In this document: piece after piece, positions 1-8,625 of the stretch
How positions within the stretch are numbered: the stretch's first letter is position 1
Layout of the letters: each line of letters starts with the position of its first letter
Assembly: GCF_004114955.1 (NCBI RefSeq)
Contig: NZ_CP030054.1
Coordinates: 124,001-188,000, forward strand
Direction: 5' to 3'
Source: Bradyrhizobium guangzhouense
GTDB taxonomy: Bacteria; Pseudomonadota; Alphaproteobacteria; Rhizobiales; Xanthobacteraceae
Length of the DNA: 64,000 nt
Translations under genes and position numbers: made by a program
Notes under the pieces: generated by a model
The model's input: the letters and a program-made list of their open reading frames with translations, nothing else
Database searches by the model: none
What the model was told of the DNA's origin: nothing

Positions 1-378
1 GCCCTTTGCCCGCTCAGCGGGAAAGTGCTCGATGACGCTGAGGGCTTAGCAGACTTGGCGGATTTGCCTTGACGCTCTAATCGCTTCAGCACGCTTAACA
101 TTCCAGGTCGTGTTTGATCCGATCTAGGCACATCGCCGCCTGCGCTTGGCAGGGAGAAATGTCTTAATGCCTTACCTGATGGAGATGCCGCCGGCGACGG
201 CGAGCGGGACGTTATAGCATCTCGGCCTCAAAGCCTGATGATCAACGAGACCGCCCGATCAACCGGCTTCATAACATGATCGTCTTTCTTGGTGCCAACT
301 GTCTGATCTCCACACGTGGCCGATGCACCAATCACGTCGAATTCGTTAATCCGCCAAAACCGGTTGAATTTCTGAGAT
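1..378. other. No gene recognised (left edge)
   Basis: I see no convincing coding frame here. The open frames that run through it on the minus strand cross the tts box and the nopC-like gene and have no recognisable motifs. It is probably the spacer upstream of the T3SS operon. Confidence 0.5.
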
Positions 379-410
379 CCGTCAGCTTGTCGAAAGCTAA
401 TGCTCGCACA
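379..410 (+). promoter_or_regulatory. tts box (TtsI-binding promoter element)
   Basis: The core GTCAGCTTGTCGAAAGCTAA at 381-400 matches the known rhizobial tts-box consensus, which is bound by the response-regulator-like activator TtsI after flavonoid/NodD induction. It lies about 50 bp upstream of the first gene of the T3SS operon and in the correct orientation. The placement before nopC/nopA is the one known from Sinorhizobium fredii and Bradyrhizobium. Confidence 0.9.
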
Positions 411-460
411 GTGAGGAAAGCCACGACGGCATGACCACCTTGACATAGGAGACGCCTTTA

Positions 461-739
461 ATGCGCATTCCGAGTTCAAGCGCCACTGCGCGCGTTGCTC
501 CTGACTTCCATGCTGCTCGTGGTGACAAGAACGGCTCCCGCACACCCGACGACAATGACAATCATGGTCAATCGCCTGGTACAAGCAGCGCTGGAAATGG
601 CACGTCAACTCCGGACAGTAGCTCGCAAGAGGCCGCGTTGCGCCAAGCATTCAACGCCGCTCTCGGAGCCGCGGCTGTCCAAATGGCAAGTAATGCAATG
701 GCTCGTTTCCATGAGGCCATTAGCGAGGAGGATTCCTGA
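461..739 (+). CDS. nopC: Small secreted T3SS protein, NopC-like
   Basis: A 92-residue product, first gene after the tts box, with a ggag ribosome site before ATG. The N-terminal half is Ser/Gly/Asn/Asp-rich and looks disordered, as in secretion-signal regions of rhizobial Nops. The C-terminal third is Ala-rich and probably helical. In S. fredii the operon order is nopC-nopA-(sctD)-rhcV-y4yS, which matches this layout, and NopC there is a small secreted effector. The name rests on position, size and composition rather than a recognised domain; it could be another small Nop. Confidence 0.55.
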   Translation: MRIPSSSATARVAPDFHAARGDKNGSRTPDDNDNHGQSPGTSSAGNGTSTPDSSSQEAALRQAFNAALGAAAVQMASNAMARFHEAISEEDS

Positions 740-810
740 CGCCGGATGTTGCGGCGTCGGGAAATAGGAGCCGCCAGGAGCGGCGACACCCGAACACACA
801 GGAGAACAAT

Positions 811-1044
811 ATGCCTTCTAAAATTGGTGCGACTACTGCCTCGGTCGCAGGGGGGGCCGCTGGCACCGCTACGGCCGCAGTTGGTGCTGCAGCTGCTGAA
901 GTCACCGGAGACGCCGCTTGGCACGCCCAAATCGCCGCTCTGACTGCTGAAACCACCAAAGCGACTGAGAGGGATGTGCAACTTCGCATCGTTTCAACAG
1001 AGCTCACGACGATCAAGAAGGTCGCCGACGAGCGGGTGCAGTAA
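811..1044 (+). CDS. nopA: NopA-like T3SS needle/pilus subunit
   Basis: A 77-residue protein with aggaga ribosome site. Residues 1-35 are Ala/Gly/Thr-rich; residues 38-77 form a helical stretch with alternating Thr and charged residues ending in a KKVADER motif. Size and position, directly before sctD, fit NopA, the SctF-type surface pilus subunit of rhizobial T3SS. The spacing of about 70 bp from the previous gene suggests one operon. Family assignment is from size, composition and synteny. Confidence 0.65.
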   Translation: MPSKIGATTASVAGGAAGTATAAVGAAAAEVTGDAAWHAQIAALTAETTKATERDVQLRIVSTELTTIKKVADERVQ

Positions 1045-1150
1045 CGGAGGAGGTGGGACGACGTCGTCGTTCCACCTTTCTTCGCCTGCGTAAGCTGCAA
1101 AGCTCGCAACGAGCCGTACGGCTCTCTCGCTGTTCAGGAGACCGTCGACC

Positions 1151-2044
1151 GTGAATGAACCACACTCCCTGCATTTCGAGGTGCTGTCGGGGCTTTACTC
1201 CGGGCTGACCGGCAAATTGGGCTTTGGATCGAGCCTGATTGGTAGCGACCTGGATGCTGACTTGGTTTTCATCGAACAAGGGCTCGAACGTCATCACTTT
1301 CGTATCACCCCCCATCACAATTCGATTGAAATCGAGCCTCTTGCGCCGCAAGTAAGGATAGAGGGACAACGGGCACTTCTCCCGAACGAGCGCGTTGCTG
1401 TTTCTCTTCCCGCCGTCATCCATGCGGGCGAGATGTCCATCCGTTGTTCCATAGAGGATTCCAAACAAGCTGGCTCCATCAGCCGCTGGCTCGGATCGAC
1501 CGCGGTACTCGCCTCTGTCCTGATCAGTTCCGTCGCGGTCGGCGCCGTCTCAACGAGTTTCGTCGAGACGGACAGCGCTGTTGACGTGAACGCCGACTTG
1601 CACCGTAACGTCGACGTTGCACCTAAGCTGGCGCCCAACGCTCCTGATGCTCCGACCGCCGAAGCAGCTGCCACACGGCTGCAAGAGGAAGTTGATCGAG
1701 CGGGCCTTTTTGATATCAAAGTCCGATCTGAGCCGGGTGTTGTCGCTGCTGACGGTACCGTAACGCGCGCTTCTCTCCCAAAGTGGCGGGAAGTTCAAGA
1801 ATGGTTCGATCGCGATCGAAAGGACGCATATGTTCTCGTCAATGCAGTCGCCATCAGGGAGGAGAAGACGCCGTCCTCGATTTCCGTCGAAGCCGTTTGG
1901 CGAGGAAGTGAGCCATATCTGGTCATCGCTGGTCAAAAGTATTTCGTGGGCGCGCTGTTGAATAACGGATGGACCGTCAATGGGATTGAGGAACGACGTC
2001 TGCTGCTGAGCAGGAACGGCCGGCTTGTTGCCCTCCCCTATTAG
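1151..2044 (+). CDS. sctD: T3SS inner-membrane ring protein SctD (Y4yQ-like)
   Basis: A 297-residue protein with GTG start. Residues about 5-100 resemble the FHA-type cytoplasmic domain of YscD/SctD proteins. One hydrophobic segment (about 115-135) is followed by a periplasmic domain. The C-terminus (about 250-297) carries the YFVGALLNNGW...LLLSRNGR pattern typical of SctD. It would form the inner-membrane ring that connects the export gate to the outer secretin. It is shorter than animal-pathogen SctD (about 420 aa), so the periplasmic part may be reduced. Confidence 0.75.
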   Translation: MNEPHSLHFEVLSGLYSGLTGKLGFGSSLIGSDLDADLVFIEQGLERHHFRITPHHNSIEIEPLAPQVRIEGQRALLPNERVAVSLPAVIHAGEMSIRCSIEDSKQAGSISRWLGSTAVLASVLISSVAVGAVSTSFVETDSAVDVNADLHRNVDVAPKLAPNAPDAPTAEAAATRLQEEVDRAGLFDIKVRSEPGVVAADGTVTRASLPKWREVQEWFDRDRKDAYVLVNAVAIREEKTPSSISVEAVWRGSEPYLVIAGQKYFVGALLNNGWTVNGIEERRLLLSRNGRLVALPY

Positions 2045-2076
2045 AGTTTCAGCCCGCGAATAAGGAGGAAAGACTC

Positions 2077-2613
2077 ATGACTAGGCTGTCTGAGCATTCG
2101 CTTGAGCCCGGCGCCTCTTTTGAGGAGCTCAAGGTCGACGACAACCCACCTGCTATTACGCCGGCGACTGCTAGAGCCACGGAATCCGCAATCGAGAGAA
2201 CTCATGCAAATGGTGGCAAGAGCTTCGCGATTTTCCAGGATGATCCCCCGCAAGATCTGCCTGTTGTCTCCGCGATCGTAACCGCACTGGACCTTACCTC
2301 TATTGATCCCGTTTCGCGCGTCAATGTCAACGAGGCGCGCGGCGAGATTGGTGAGATCAAGCCAGGCTCAGAACTTGCTTGGCTTAATGGTCCCAGTCTC
2401 GCGGACAACCTGCTCTCCTTTGTCACGCCGCGCCTATTTCATTCGCATGTTTTGCGCCCAGAGAAGCAGGGCATTCTTCTCGAGCGTTTGGCCGATACGC
2501 TCTCGGCCGCGCCAGAGAGTTCGGTGTCTCGTGAAGACCTCGCGATTGTGCAGTTGGAGCTGCGACGGTTAATTCTGCTCCGGCAGAATGACAACGGTTT
2601 AATCAAAGGCTAG
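2077..2613 (+). CDS. T3SS-operon protein of unknown function
   Basis: A 178-residue soluble protein with a very strong aaggagg ribosome site. It sits between sctD and rhcV, 32 bp after sctD and 2 bp before the next gene, so it is almost certainly cotranscribed and translationally linked. The C-terminal half (about 110-170) is predicted helical with many Leu and Arg. I recognise no catalytic motif. Rhizobial T3SS operons are known to carry lineage-specific genes here; a chaperone, regulator or sorting-platform role is possible but unsupported by motif. Confidence 0.7.
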   Translation: MTRLSEHSLEPGASFEELKVDDNPPAITPATARATESAIERTHANGGKSFAIFQDDPPQDLPVVSAIVTALDLTSIDPVSRVNVNEARGEIGEIKPGSELAWLNGPSLADNLLSFVTPRLFHSHVLRPEKQGILLERLADTLSAAPESSVSREDLAIVQLELRRLILLRQNDNGLIKG

Positions 2614-2615
2614 CA

Positions 2616-3038
2616 ATGGCCGCGCCTGACGGAGAGCAACACCTCACACCTGCTCCGCCGCCACACTTATCACGTGCCGGTGAGGTTTTGCACATCACAA
2701 GAAGGGAGCGTGATTTGCTCTGCGCGCTTTCGTATGTCCATCTTGCCTGCGGTCAGAGCGCACAGAGCCTGGCTCTGTTGCAAATCGTAGCTCACGAACA
2801 TTCTTACGACGTCGAGCTGCTCCGCATTCTGGTCTACGCTCTGATCTCGGAGGGCCACGGTGACGACGCATTGGCGGCACTGGACAGGTTAGACAAGCTT
2901 GACGACGACCCGTCTTCGCGCCTGCCTTTGATGGTCTTGCGCAGTCATGCGCTTCGTCAGGCCGGCCGCATGGCCGAGGCACGCGCACTCTTCAAGAGCT
3001 ATGTTTCATTGCGGAGCGCTGCTCCAATCAAACAATAA
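2616..3038 (+). CDS. TPR-like T3SS-associated protein
   Basis: A 140-residue, mostly helical protein. Residues about 30-125 show repeated helix-turn-helix pairs with A/L/G spacing (LALLQIVA, ALAALDRLDKL, LRQAGRMAEARALF) typical of two to three tetratricopeptide repeats. No signal peptide is evident, so it is probably cytoplasmic. It is tightly packed between the 178-aa gene and rhcV (10 bp). TPR proteins of this size in T3SS operons are often chaperones; that role is inferred. Confidence 0.7.
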   Translation: MAAPDGEQHLTPAPPPHLSRAGEVLHITRRERDLLCALSYVHLACGQSAQSLALLQIVAHEHSYDVELLRILVYALISEGHGDDALAALDRLDKLDDDPSSRLPLMVLRSHALRQAGRMAEARALFKSYVSLRSAAPIKQ

Positions 3039-3048
3039 CAGGCTTCTC

Positions 3049-5166
3049 ATGGCCAATACCCTGCATAGTCTCATCGTGCGCGCACCAGCTAACCCAGATT
3101 TGATGGTCGCGTTGATGCTTCTTCTGGCGATCGGAATGATGATCATGCCGATCCCGATCGTATTGATCGACATGCTGATCGGCTTCAACCTCGGCTTTGC
3201 CATACTGCTGCTGATGGTGGCCCTGTATCTCAAGACGCCGCTTGACTTTTCGTCCTTGCCAGGCGTCATCCTGATCTCGACCGTCTTTCGCCTAGCGCTT
3301 ACCGTCGCGACGACGCGGTTGATTCTTGCGGAGGGGGATGCCGGCAGCATCATACATACATTCGGCGATTTCGTTATATCCGGCAATATCGCTGTTGGCA
3401 TCGTCATATTCCTCATTGTGACCATGGTGCAATTCATGGTTCTCGCCAAAGGCGCAGAACGGGTCGCAGAAGTGTCGGCGCGTTTCACGCTCGACGCGCT
3501 TCCGGGCAAGCAGATGGCAATCGACGCGGAACTGCGCAACGGGCACATCGATCAGAACGAATCTCGCCGTCGGCGAGCGGCGCTGGAGCAAGAGAGCCAA
3601 CTTCACGGCGCTATGGATGGCGCTATGAAATTTGTGAAGGGCGACGCCATCGCCGGGCTCATAGTTATCTGCATTAACATGCTGGGCGGCATCACAATCG
3701 GCTTGCTCTCCAAGGGCATGCCCCTGGAGGAGACGCTGCATCAATATACGATCCTCACCATAGGTGATGCGCTAATTTCGCAGATCCCGGCTCTGCTGCT
3801 GTCAATTACGGCTGCAACCATTGTCACTCGTGTCAATGGTCCTTTGCAGCTCAATCTGGGTGGCGATATTGTCAGCCAACTGACGGCCAGCACGCAAGCG
3901 CTGCGGTTGGCCGCCGGCGTCCTGATTGTGATGGGGCTCGTACCGGGTTTCCCTTTGCCTCCGTTCATCATGCTGGCCGTACTCTTCGGCGCGGCGAGCT
4001 TTGTCAATGTTGGCGTGCAGCGCGCCAAGAACGCCGCCAAGACGGAGGTCAGTAGCGCCGGTACGCCTCAAGCTCCATCGCAGGGTCAGAAACAGACCTT
4101 GCCTGCAGAGGCCCTTCCAATCGCGCTGTTCCTCGCACCAAACCTTGCAGGTGCAATCGACAAAGAGGAACTCGAGCAGGCAATCGTGCGAATATCGACA
4201 CTGGTCTCATCTGATCTTGGTATCACAATTCCGCGCATACCAACCAAGATAGACCAGCTTTTACCTGAATCGCAATTCAGGGTAGACGTTGAGGGAGTGC
4301 CCGTTGGGCGAGATTTTGTGGATCCGACGCAACTCATGCTCAACGACGACGTAGCGAATATTGAATTGAGCGGTATCCCCTTTCGGCAAGACGTAGAGAC
4401 AAATCGGATTTGGATCGAACAACTTCATGCGCCGGCTCTCAAAGCAGCCGGGATAGGGTATCACCGTCCGAGCGAAGTCGTCGCCTTGCGCGTCCAGTCG
4501 ACATTGATGCGCTATGCACAGCGCCTGGTGGGCATTCAGGAGACCCGACAATTGCTGGGCCGAATGGAGCAGGAATATGCCGATCTGGTGAAGGAGGTGC
4601 TGCGCACGATGCCGGTTCCCCGGATCGCCGATGTCCTGCGCCGCTTACTGGACGAGGGCATCCCAATTCGCAACACTCGCTTGGTCCTGGAGGTGTTGGC
4701 AGAATGGAGTGAGCGCGAACAAAATGTTGTGTTGCTTACCGAATATGTTCGCTCCGGTCTGAAACGGCAGATCTGTCATCGCTATGCCAACGCCCACCGT
4801 GTCGTGGCAGCCTTTATCGTAGAGCGCCACACCGAGGATATCGTGCGCGGTGCGGTGCGCGACACCGCCGTGGGTCCTTATCTCGTTTTGGACGATTGCG
4901 ATAGCGAGATGCTGCTTTCGCAGTTTCGCAAGATCCATTCGAGCATCGCACGCGGTCAGAGCCAACCCGTCATTCTGGGTTCGATGGATATCCGGCGTTT
5001 CGTCCGGGGTTTTCTCACCCGCAACGGGATCGACCTTCCTGTTCTTTCGTATCAGGATCTCGCTGCGGATTTTACGGTTCAGCCGATTGGATCCGTCAAG
5101 CTAGAGGCTTCACAACATAAGACTTCCCCAGGAGAGCGTCGTGACCCGATCGCCGCAACCAGCTAA
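3049..5166 (+). CDS. rhcV: T3SS export gate protein RhcV (SctV/FHIPEP family)
   Basis: A 705-residue product from ATG 3049; an upstream ATG at 2947 would overlap the previous gene, so it is rejected. The N-terminal half has about eight membrane segments with the family sequence around ILISTVFRLALTVATTRLIL and the conserved cytoplasmic loop FTLDALPGKQMAIDAELRNG. The C-terminal half (from about residue 350) is the cytosolic domain that forms the nonameric ring and binds chaperone-substrate complexes. Length matches YscV/FlhA relatives and the gene appears intact. It is the only core export-apparatus gene in the window; the rest must lie upstream. Confidence 0.95.
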   Translation: MANTLHSLIVRAPANPDLMVALMLLLAIGMMIMPIPIVLIDMLIGFNLGFAILLLMVALYLKTPLDFSSLPGVILISTVFRLALTVATTRLILAEGDAGSIIHTFGDFVISGNIAVGIVIFLIVTMVQFMVLAKGAERVAEVSARFTLDALPGKQMAIDAELRNGHIDQNESRRRRAALEQESQLHGAMDGAMKFVKGDAIAGLIVICINMLGGITIGLLSKGMPLEETLHQYTILTIGDALISQIPALLLSITAATIVTRVNGPLQLNLGGDIVSQLTASTQALRLAAGVLIVMGLVPGFPLPPFIMLAVLFGAASFVNVGVQRAKNAAKTEVSSAGTPQAPSQGQKQTLPAEALPIALFLAPNLAGAIDKEELEQAIVRISTLVSSDLGITIPRIPTKIDQLLPESQFRVDVEGVPVGRDFVDPTQLMLNDDVANIELSGIPFRQDVETNRIWIEQLHAPALKAAGIGYHRPSEVVALRVQSTLMRYAQRLVGIQETRQLLGRMEQEYADLVKEVLRTMPVPRIADVLRRLLDEGIPIRNTRLVLEVLAEWSEREQNVVLLTEYVRSGLKRQICHRYANAHRVVAAFIVERHTEDIVRGAVRDTAVGPYLVLDDCDSEMLLSQFRKIHSSIARGQSQPVILGSMDIRRFVRGFLTRNGIDLPVLSYQDLAADFTVQPIGSVKLEASQHKTSPGERRDPIAATS

Positions 5167-5212
5167 CAAAGGCACAGCAGTGGTCGTGAGATAGCAGTTG
5201 AATTTATGTAAA

Positions 5213-5755
5213 ATGAATGTCTGGCGGCGGTTGTTCTCACTTGATCCGAAGTTATACTCAGCCATCCTCGCTCCGCTTGCCATTCTGCTACTCGGAGGCT
5301 GCGCGAGCTCGCCTAAGCCCAGTCCTTCATCGCAGCAAGAGACCGCTCCAGAACGCTAGGCGACAAGGATATCGATCCTGCTATGCGCGACCGCATTGCC
5401 TACGCTCTCCAAGCGGACGCTGACGAGGAGACTTTTCGCGAAACGTTGAAACAACAACCGGGCAAGGTCAATGCGGCGATTCCTCTGGCGCGTGCCCTGC
5501 TGGTGCGCAAGCGCCCGGATGAGGCGCTTGATGTCCTCGACAAGGTCTTGCTCGCGGTCCCTGCAGACCTGCGCGCCCTGAATTGCGAAGGGAGTTGTGC
5601 TTGACAGTGAAGGACGTCACCGTGAAGCACAAGCGCTATATCGGCAAGCTCTCGCAACGACCCTCGATAATCCGATGCTGCGCAACAACTTAAAGCTGTC
5701 GCTCGTACTTAATGAGAAGGCCAAAACAGGAAGCGCGAGCCTACAGCAGTTTTAG
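5213..5755 (+). pseudogene. y4yS-like TPR lipoprotein, broken by two frameshifts
   Basis: Three consecutive fragments in different frames together read as one protein. From ATG 5213 a signal peptide ends in a lipobox (LLLGGC). The frame then stops at about 5357, while the next frame reads on through DIDPAMRDRIAYALQADADE and TPR-like helices to a stop at 5602-5604. From about 5585 the first frame resumes with GVVLDSEGRHREAQALYRQA to TAG 5753-5755. The second lesion fits one extra T near 5583. Its place after rhcV matches y4yS, a TadD-like lipoprotein of the tts operon. Sequencing errors are the main alternative. Confidence 0.75.
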
Positions 5756-6316
5756 CCGCCCATCAGGGGGCGCAATCTCGCTAGCGCCGTTGCTCGCTAA
5801 CGATACATTTCCTGCAGGGTTTGGTAGGTTGAGCACGGCTCAGCCTGCATCCGCTGGGGTCCTTTTTCGGCTAACGGGTTAGTCGCGAGTCAATGTGCAG
5901 ATGCTCTCTTATCCCCGAGGCTTGGGATTGCGTGTGCTGGTTCTGACACTCATGTCTGTCTTCCAGCGACCTAGTGTATGCGATGGAGAGAGCATTTGCT
6001 GGTTTTTCTCTACAGCAACGCCGAAGAAACATTACGCACGACGCAAGCAATTCGCATTGCTTGTCGCACCGGCCGCCGACGAACAACTTGATGGTATGCT
6101 CAGCACGAGGTGGCTCGACATCTCTCCAGATTTGGCGTCTTCGATCGAAACGGCCGAAGACACACCATCAGATTCGCTCCTCAAACGGAAATCACTTTGG
6201 ACCGTTCTGATGGTGGACATTGGCGCACACCGCGACTGGGCTGGAAACCGGCACGATGACGCGTGGCCCCCATGGCGTCAATCCGCGAATGATTCCTCCT
6301 CTCCGGATGCAAATGG

Positions 6317-6343
6317 AAAGCCCCGGCTCGAAGCCGGGGCTTT
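6317..6343 (+). terminator. Rho-independent terminator hairpin
   Basis: A perfect 12-bp inverted repeat (AAAGCCCCGGCT / AGCCGGGGCTTT) with a 3-nt loop, followed by TTTTGTTG. It is GC-rich with a short T tract on the plus strand and A's on the other side, so it could stop transcripts from the T3SS operon and possibly the converging nopP transcript. Confidence 0.75.
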
Positions 6344-6443
6344 TGTTGAGCTATCATCGCCGCGCAACTCTCATAGACCACGGTGCGGTTGTTACCAGGG
6401 ATCTCATCCGGTCAAAGCGGTCGGCTTCGACCCGCCGAGGACT

Positions 6444-6474
6444 CAACGTAAGCCGACAATGTCGACTTACGTTG
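6444..6474. repeat. Near-perfect 31-bp inverted repeat
   Basis: The arms CAACGTAAGCCGAC and GTCGACTTACGTTG pair with one mismatch around a very short loop. It lies 40 bp beyond the nopP stop codon. No T run follows on the minus strand, so it may be an RNA-stabilising hairpin or a binding site rather than a classical terminator. Confidence 0.7.
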
Positions 6475-6514
6475 CTCCACCGCCCGCCGCGACACGAACG
6501 CTTGCAGATCCGCG

Positions 6515-7312
6515 CTACATAAAGTCACCGTCCTCGTCGGAATCTGCTGCAGCTTCAGTATCACTGTCCGCTTTGGAGAGATAGCGCCGAGAACTAGTTG
6601 CACGTTGCCATTCACCATCGCTGTTTAGCTCCCACTTTCCGGACTGGGTGGGATCGAGCACCATGTCGTCCTCATCCACTTCAACGAACCCCATTGCTTG
6701 CGCGCGGGCTTTCGCTTCTGGATTAGCAGGACGCCAATTCACCAACGGTCGTTCGCCGTCTTGCCGAAGTTGGTGCTCGAGCAGAATATCGCCAGCATTC
6801 GTGACAAGCGGATGAGCCACCTGAAAGTCGACAACTGAGGTGACTTCACTTCTTCCGGGGAACTGGTCTCGCCACCTACCGCTTTCGAACTCAGTCATGC
6901 TGAATCCGCGTTCAGTCCTTTGCAGGCCGACGCTCATATTTCCTAACTGGTAGCTGTAGTATCGGGCGTCCTCGGAATCTCTTCTGACGGCGTACTTCTC
7001 GGCAACCTCTACCGTGCGCCTTGCTCTTTCAGATACAAGCTCAGAGTATTCGTGAGGATTGTTGGCGATTCGATTGATAGCTTCCCCATGATAGTTCCGC
7101 GCCTCTCTCCTGAATGTCGCTTGATCGATCTCAACCACGGGTGGCCTTGCAAGGAGGGCATATTGCGGATGCGAAGATGAGCTGCCGGCCGAATCTTGCA
7201 ACTGCATTCTAGCGAACGCGTCCGCGAAGTCTTGGCTTTCGCAATTCGAATGCTCCGCATCTTGCCGATAATAAGTTTCGTTCTCGGAAAAATTGTTGAT
7301 TCGACCGTACAT
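6515..7312 (-). CDS. nopP: NopP-like type III effector
   Basis: A 265-residue protein (about 30 kDa) starting MYGRINNF; an upstream in-frame start at 7471 would run through the promoter. The body includes YYSYQLGNMSVGLQRTERGF, the FPGRSEVTSVVDFQVAHPL region and DILLEHQLRQDGERPL, which I recognise as NopP-type. It ends in an acidic tail (ADSDEDGDFM). NopP is secreted into legume cells, is phosphorylated by plant kinases and decides compatibility with some soybean Rj genotypes. No signal peptide or membrane segment is seen, as expected for a T3SS substrate. A weak tts-like box lies 70 bp upstream. Confidence 0.7.
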   Translation of the reverse strand: MYGRINNFSENETYYRQDAEHSNCESQDFADAFARMQLQDSAGSSSSHPQYALLARPPVVEIDQATFRREARNYHGEAINRIANNPHEYSELVSERARRTVEVAEKYAVRRDSEDARYYSYQLGNMSVGLQRTERGFSMTEFESGRWRDQFPGRSEVTSVVDFQVAHPLVTNAGDILLEHQLRQDGERPLVNWRPANPEAKARAQAMGFVEVDEDDMVLDPTQSGKWELNSDGEWQRATSSRRYLSKADSDTEAAADSDEDGDFM

Positions 7313-7381
7313 GATGAGCACTCTCCTATGGTTCACATGTCTTGCATTGTGTCGGGCCGCTGACCAACCCACTCGTAGACC

Positions 7382-7403
7382 CCTAAGCTGTCCATACTCT
7401 GAC
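7382..7403 (-). promoter_or_regulatory. Candidate degenerate tts box for nopP
   Basis: On the minus strand the sequence begins GTCAG and ends GACAGCTTAGG. It agrees with the nopC tts box at about 15 of 22 positions, with best agreement in the outer half-sites. It lies about 70 bp before the nopP start in the right orientation. The gene's likely T3SS role makes a tts box expected; the match alone is weak. Confidence 0.5.
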
Positions 7404-7706
7404 ACCAGCCTATAAATGGAAGGGACCTGCTGCTGCGCGGTGCTGGTCAGCGAGTACAGTTTCGGCGCCATGCCTCGGAACCGGTTGATGAGCGCCGTAA
7501 CGAACAGGCCTCGCCTCCGCTAGGGCGAGGACCTTCCGAATAGAGTTGCATCATCCAAGCTCGCTCCTCCTCAGCATAGGATTAAATCAGACAATTCCCC
7601 TCTGACGATGTCGATTCGGGAGAAACAACAGGCTCTAGATCGAGATCTTACTTGGCCTGTTTGGATCGTGGTCGAGTAGCTCAGCCATTTGGCTTTCGCC
7701 CTCACA

Positions 7707-7739
7707 GATCCGGGCAGGCGGCTTTCCCGCACCCGGCTC
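7707..7739 (-). ncRNA. Group II intron domain V (remnant intron)
   Basis: The minus strand reads GAGCCGGGTGCGGGAAAG followed by the complementary arm ending CCGGATC, the 33-34-nt hairpin with AGC catalytic triad region characteristic of domain V. A domain VI-like segment follows. This identifies the relic even though the rest of the ribozyme is lost. Confidence 0.75.
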
Positions 7740-7758
7740 TTCCCGAGAGTAACCCGCG

Positions 7759-8593
7759 TCATATCCGCGCCTGCGCCCAAGTGCGAGTGATGCCCGGACC
7801 GGGCAGACGGAAGTGTGTCGTCAGGGTCTCGAACTCCGACCAGCCCATGCGCCGACTTTTCTGGCTACGCCGTCTCAGACAGCGCATCCACGTCCGACGC
7901 ACTTCGCGGTAGAAGCCGTTGAGCGCTGGATAATTGTGCGGCCTGCCGTAGTAGCCGTAGTGTCCACGCAGAACAGCGGCGAACCACTGGTGCTGCGTGG
8001 CCAGTGACTCGTGCATGAGCCGCCAGGCGTCCTGGCGCAACGCCGTCAGCTTGCGCGTCAGGCGTTTCCCGTCCGTCTTGTGCTTCACCATGAACCGGCC
8101 GTCCCGGGTCCGCCCGCAGTAGTGGGTGAAGCCGAGGAAGGCGAAGGTCTCGGGCCGCCGCTCGCCGCGCCGCTGACGCGAGAGGGCCTCAAACCGGCCA
8201 AACTCGATCAGCCGCGTCTTGCCCTCATGAAGCATCAGGCCAAAGCTGGCCAGCCGCACCTTGAGGGCCAAGAGCATCTCCTGCGCATCCGCCTTACTCT
8301 CGAAGCCCATGACGAAGTCGTCGGGCATAGCGCACGGTGCGACCGCGTGCATGGCGACGGCGCCATTGGTGGGCCCAGAGATCGAGGACGTAGTGCAGGA
8401 AGACGTTGGCGAGGAGCGGGCTGATGCCCGCCCCTTGCGGAGTACCCCTGTCCGTTTCTTGCTTCTCGCTGCTCTCCAGAACACCGGCCCGCAGCCACAG
8501 CCCAATGAGCCGTAGAATGCGAGGATCGGCGATCCTGTGCGCCAGCATCCGCAACAGCCACTCGTGGTCGACCGAGTCGAAGGAAGCGGCCAC
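7759..8593 (-). pseudogene. Group II intron reverse transcriptase/maturase fragment
   Basis: Fragments in two frames make one RT: FDSVDHEWLLRMLAHR, RGTPQGAGISPLLANVFLHY, then the YADD box, then DFVMGFESKADAQEMLLALK and a maturase domain with GHYGYYGRPHNYPALNGFY. The frame changes exactly in YADD: the sequence reads RYA then RRL, but removing one G from the GGG at 8323-8325 (plus strand) restores RYADDFVMGF. The N-terminal part is also missing, so the enzyme is dead twice over. Confidence 0.85.
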
Positions 8594-8625
8594 ACACTAC
8601 CCATCGCCATGATATCCCAGCTTCG

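Larger units (their letters stand above)
5756..6514. other. Intergenic region between the T3SS operon and nopP
   Basis: About 760 bp separate the T3SS operon from the convergent nopP-like gene. A 229-residue plus-strand frame (5895-6584) crosses it, but it has no recognisable domain and overlaps the end of the effector gene. The only clear structures are two hairpins, listed separately. Confidence 0.5.
7676..8593 (-). mobile_element. Truncated group II intron
   Basis: Contains a domain V hairpin (7707-7739) and the C-terminal two thirds of an intron-encoded reverse transcriptase upstream of it. The 5' part (start of the RT and domains I-III) is missing: the reading frame stops making sense at about 8590, where the serine-recombinase module begins. 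The 3' end is placed near 7676 from the usual spacing after domain V and is approximate. Confidence 0.7.

Noticed and set aside
5895..6584. 229-residue plus-strand open frame
   Set aside because: No recognisable domain, crosses a terminator hairpin and overlaps the 3' end of the nopP-like gene; composition looks random.
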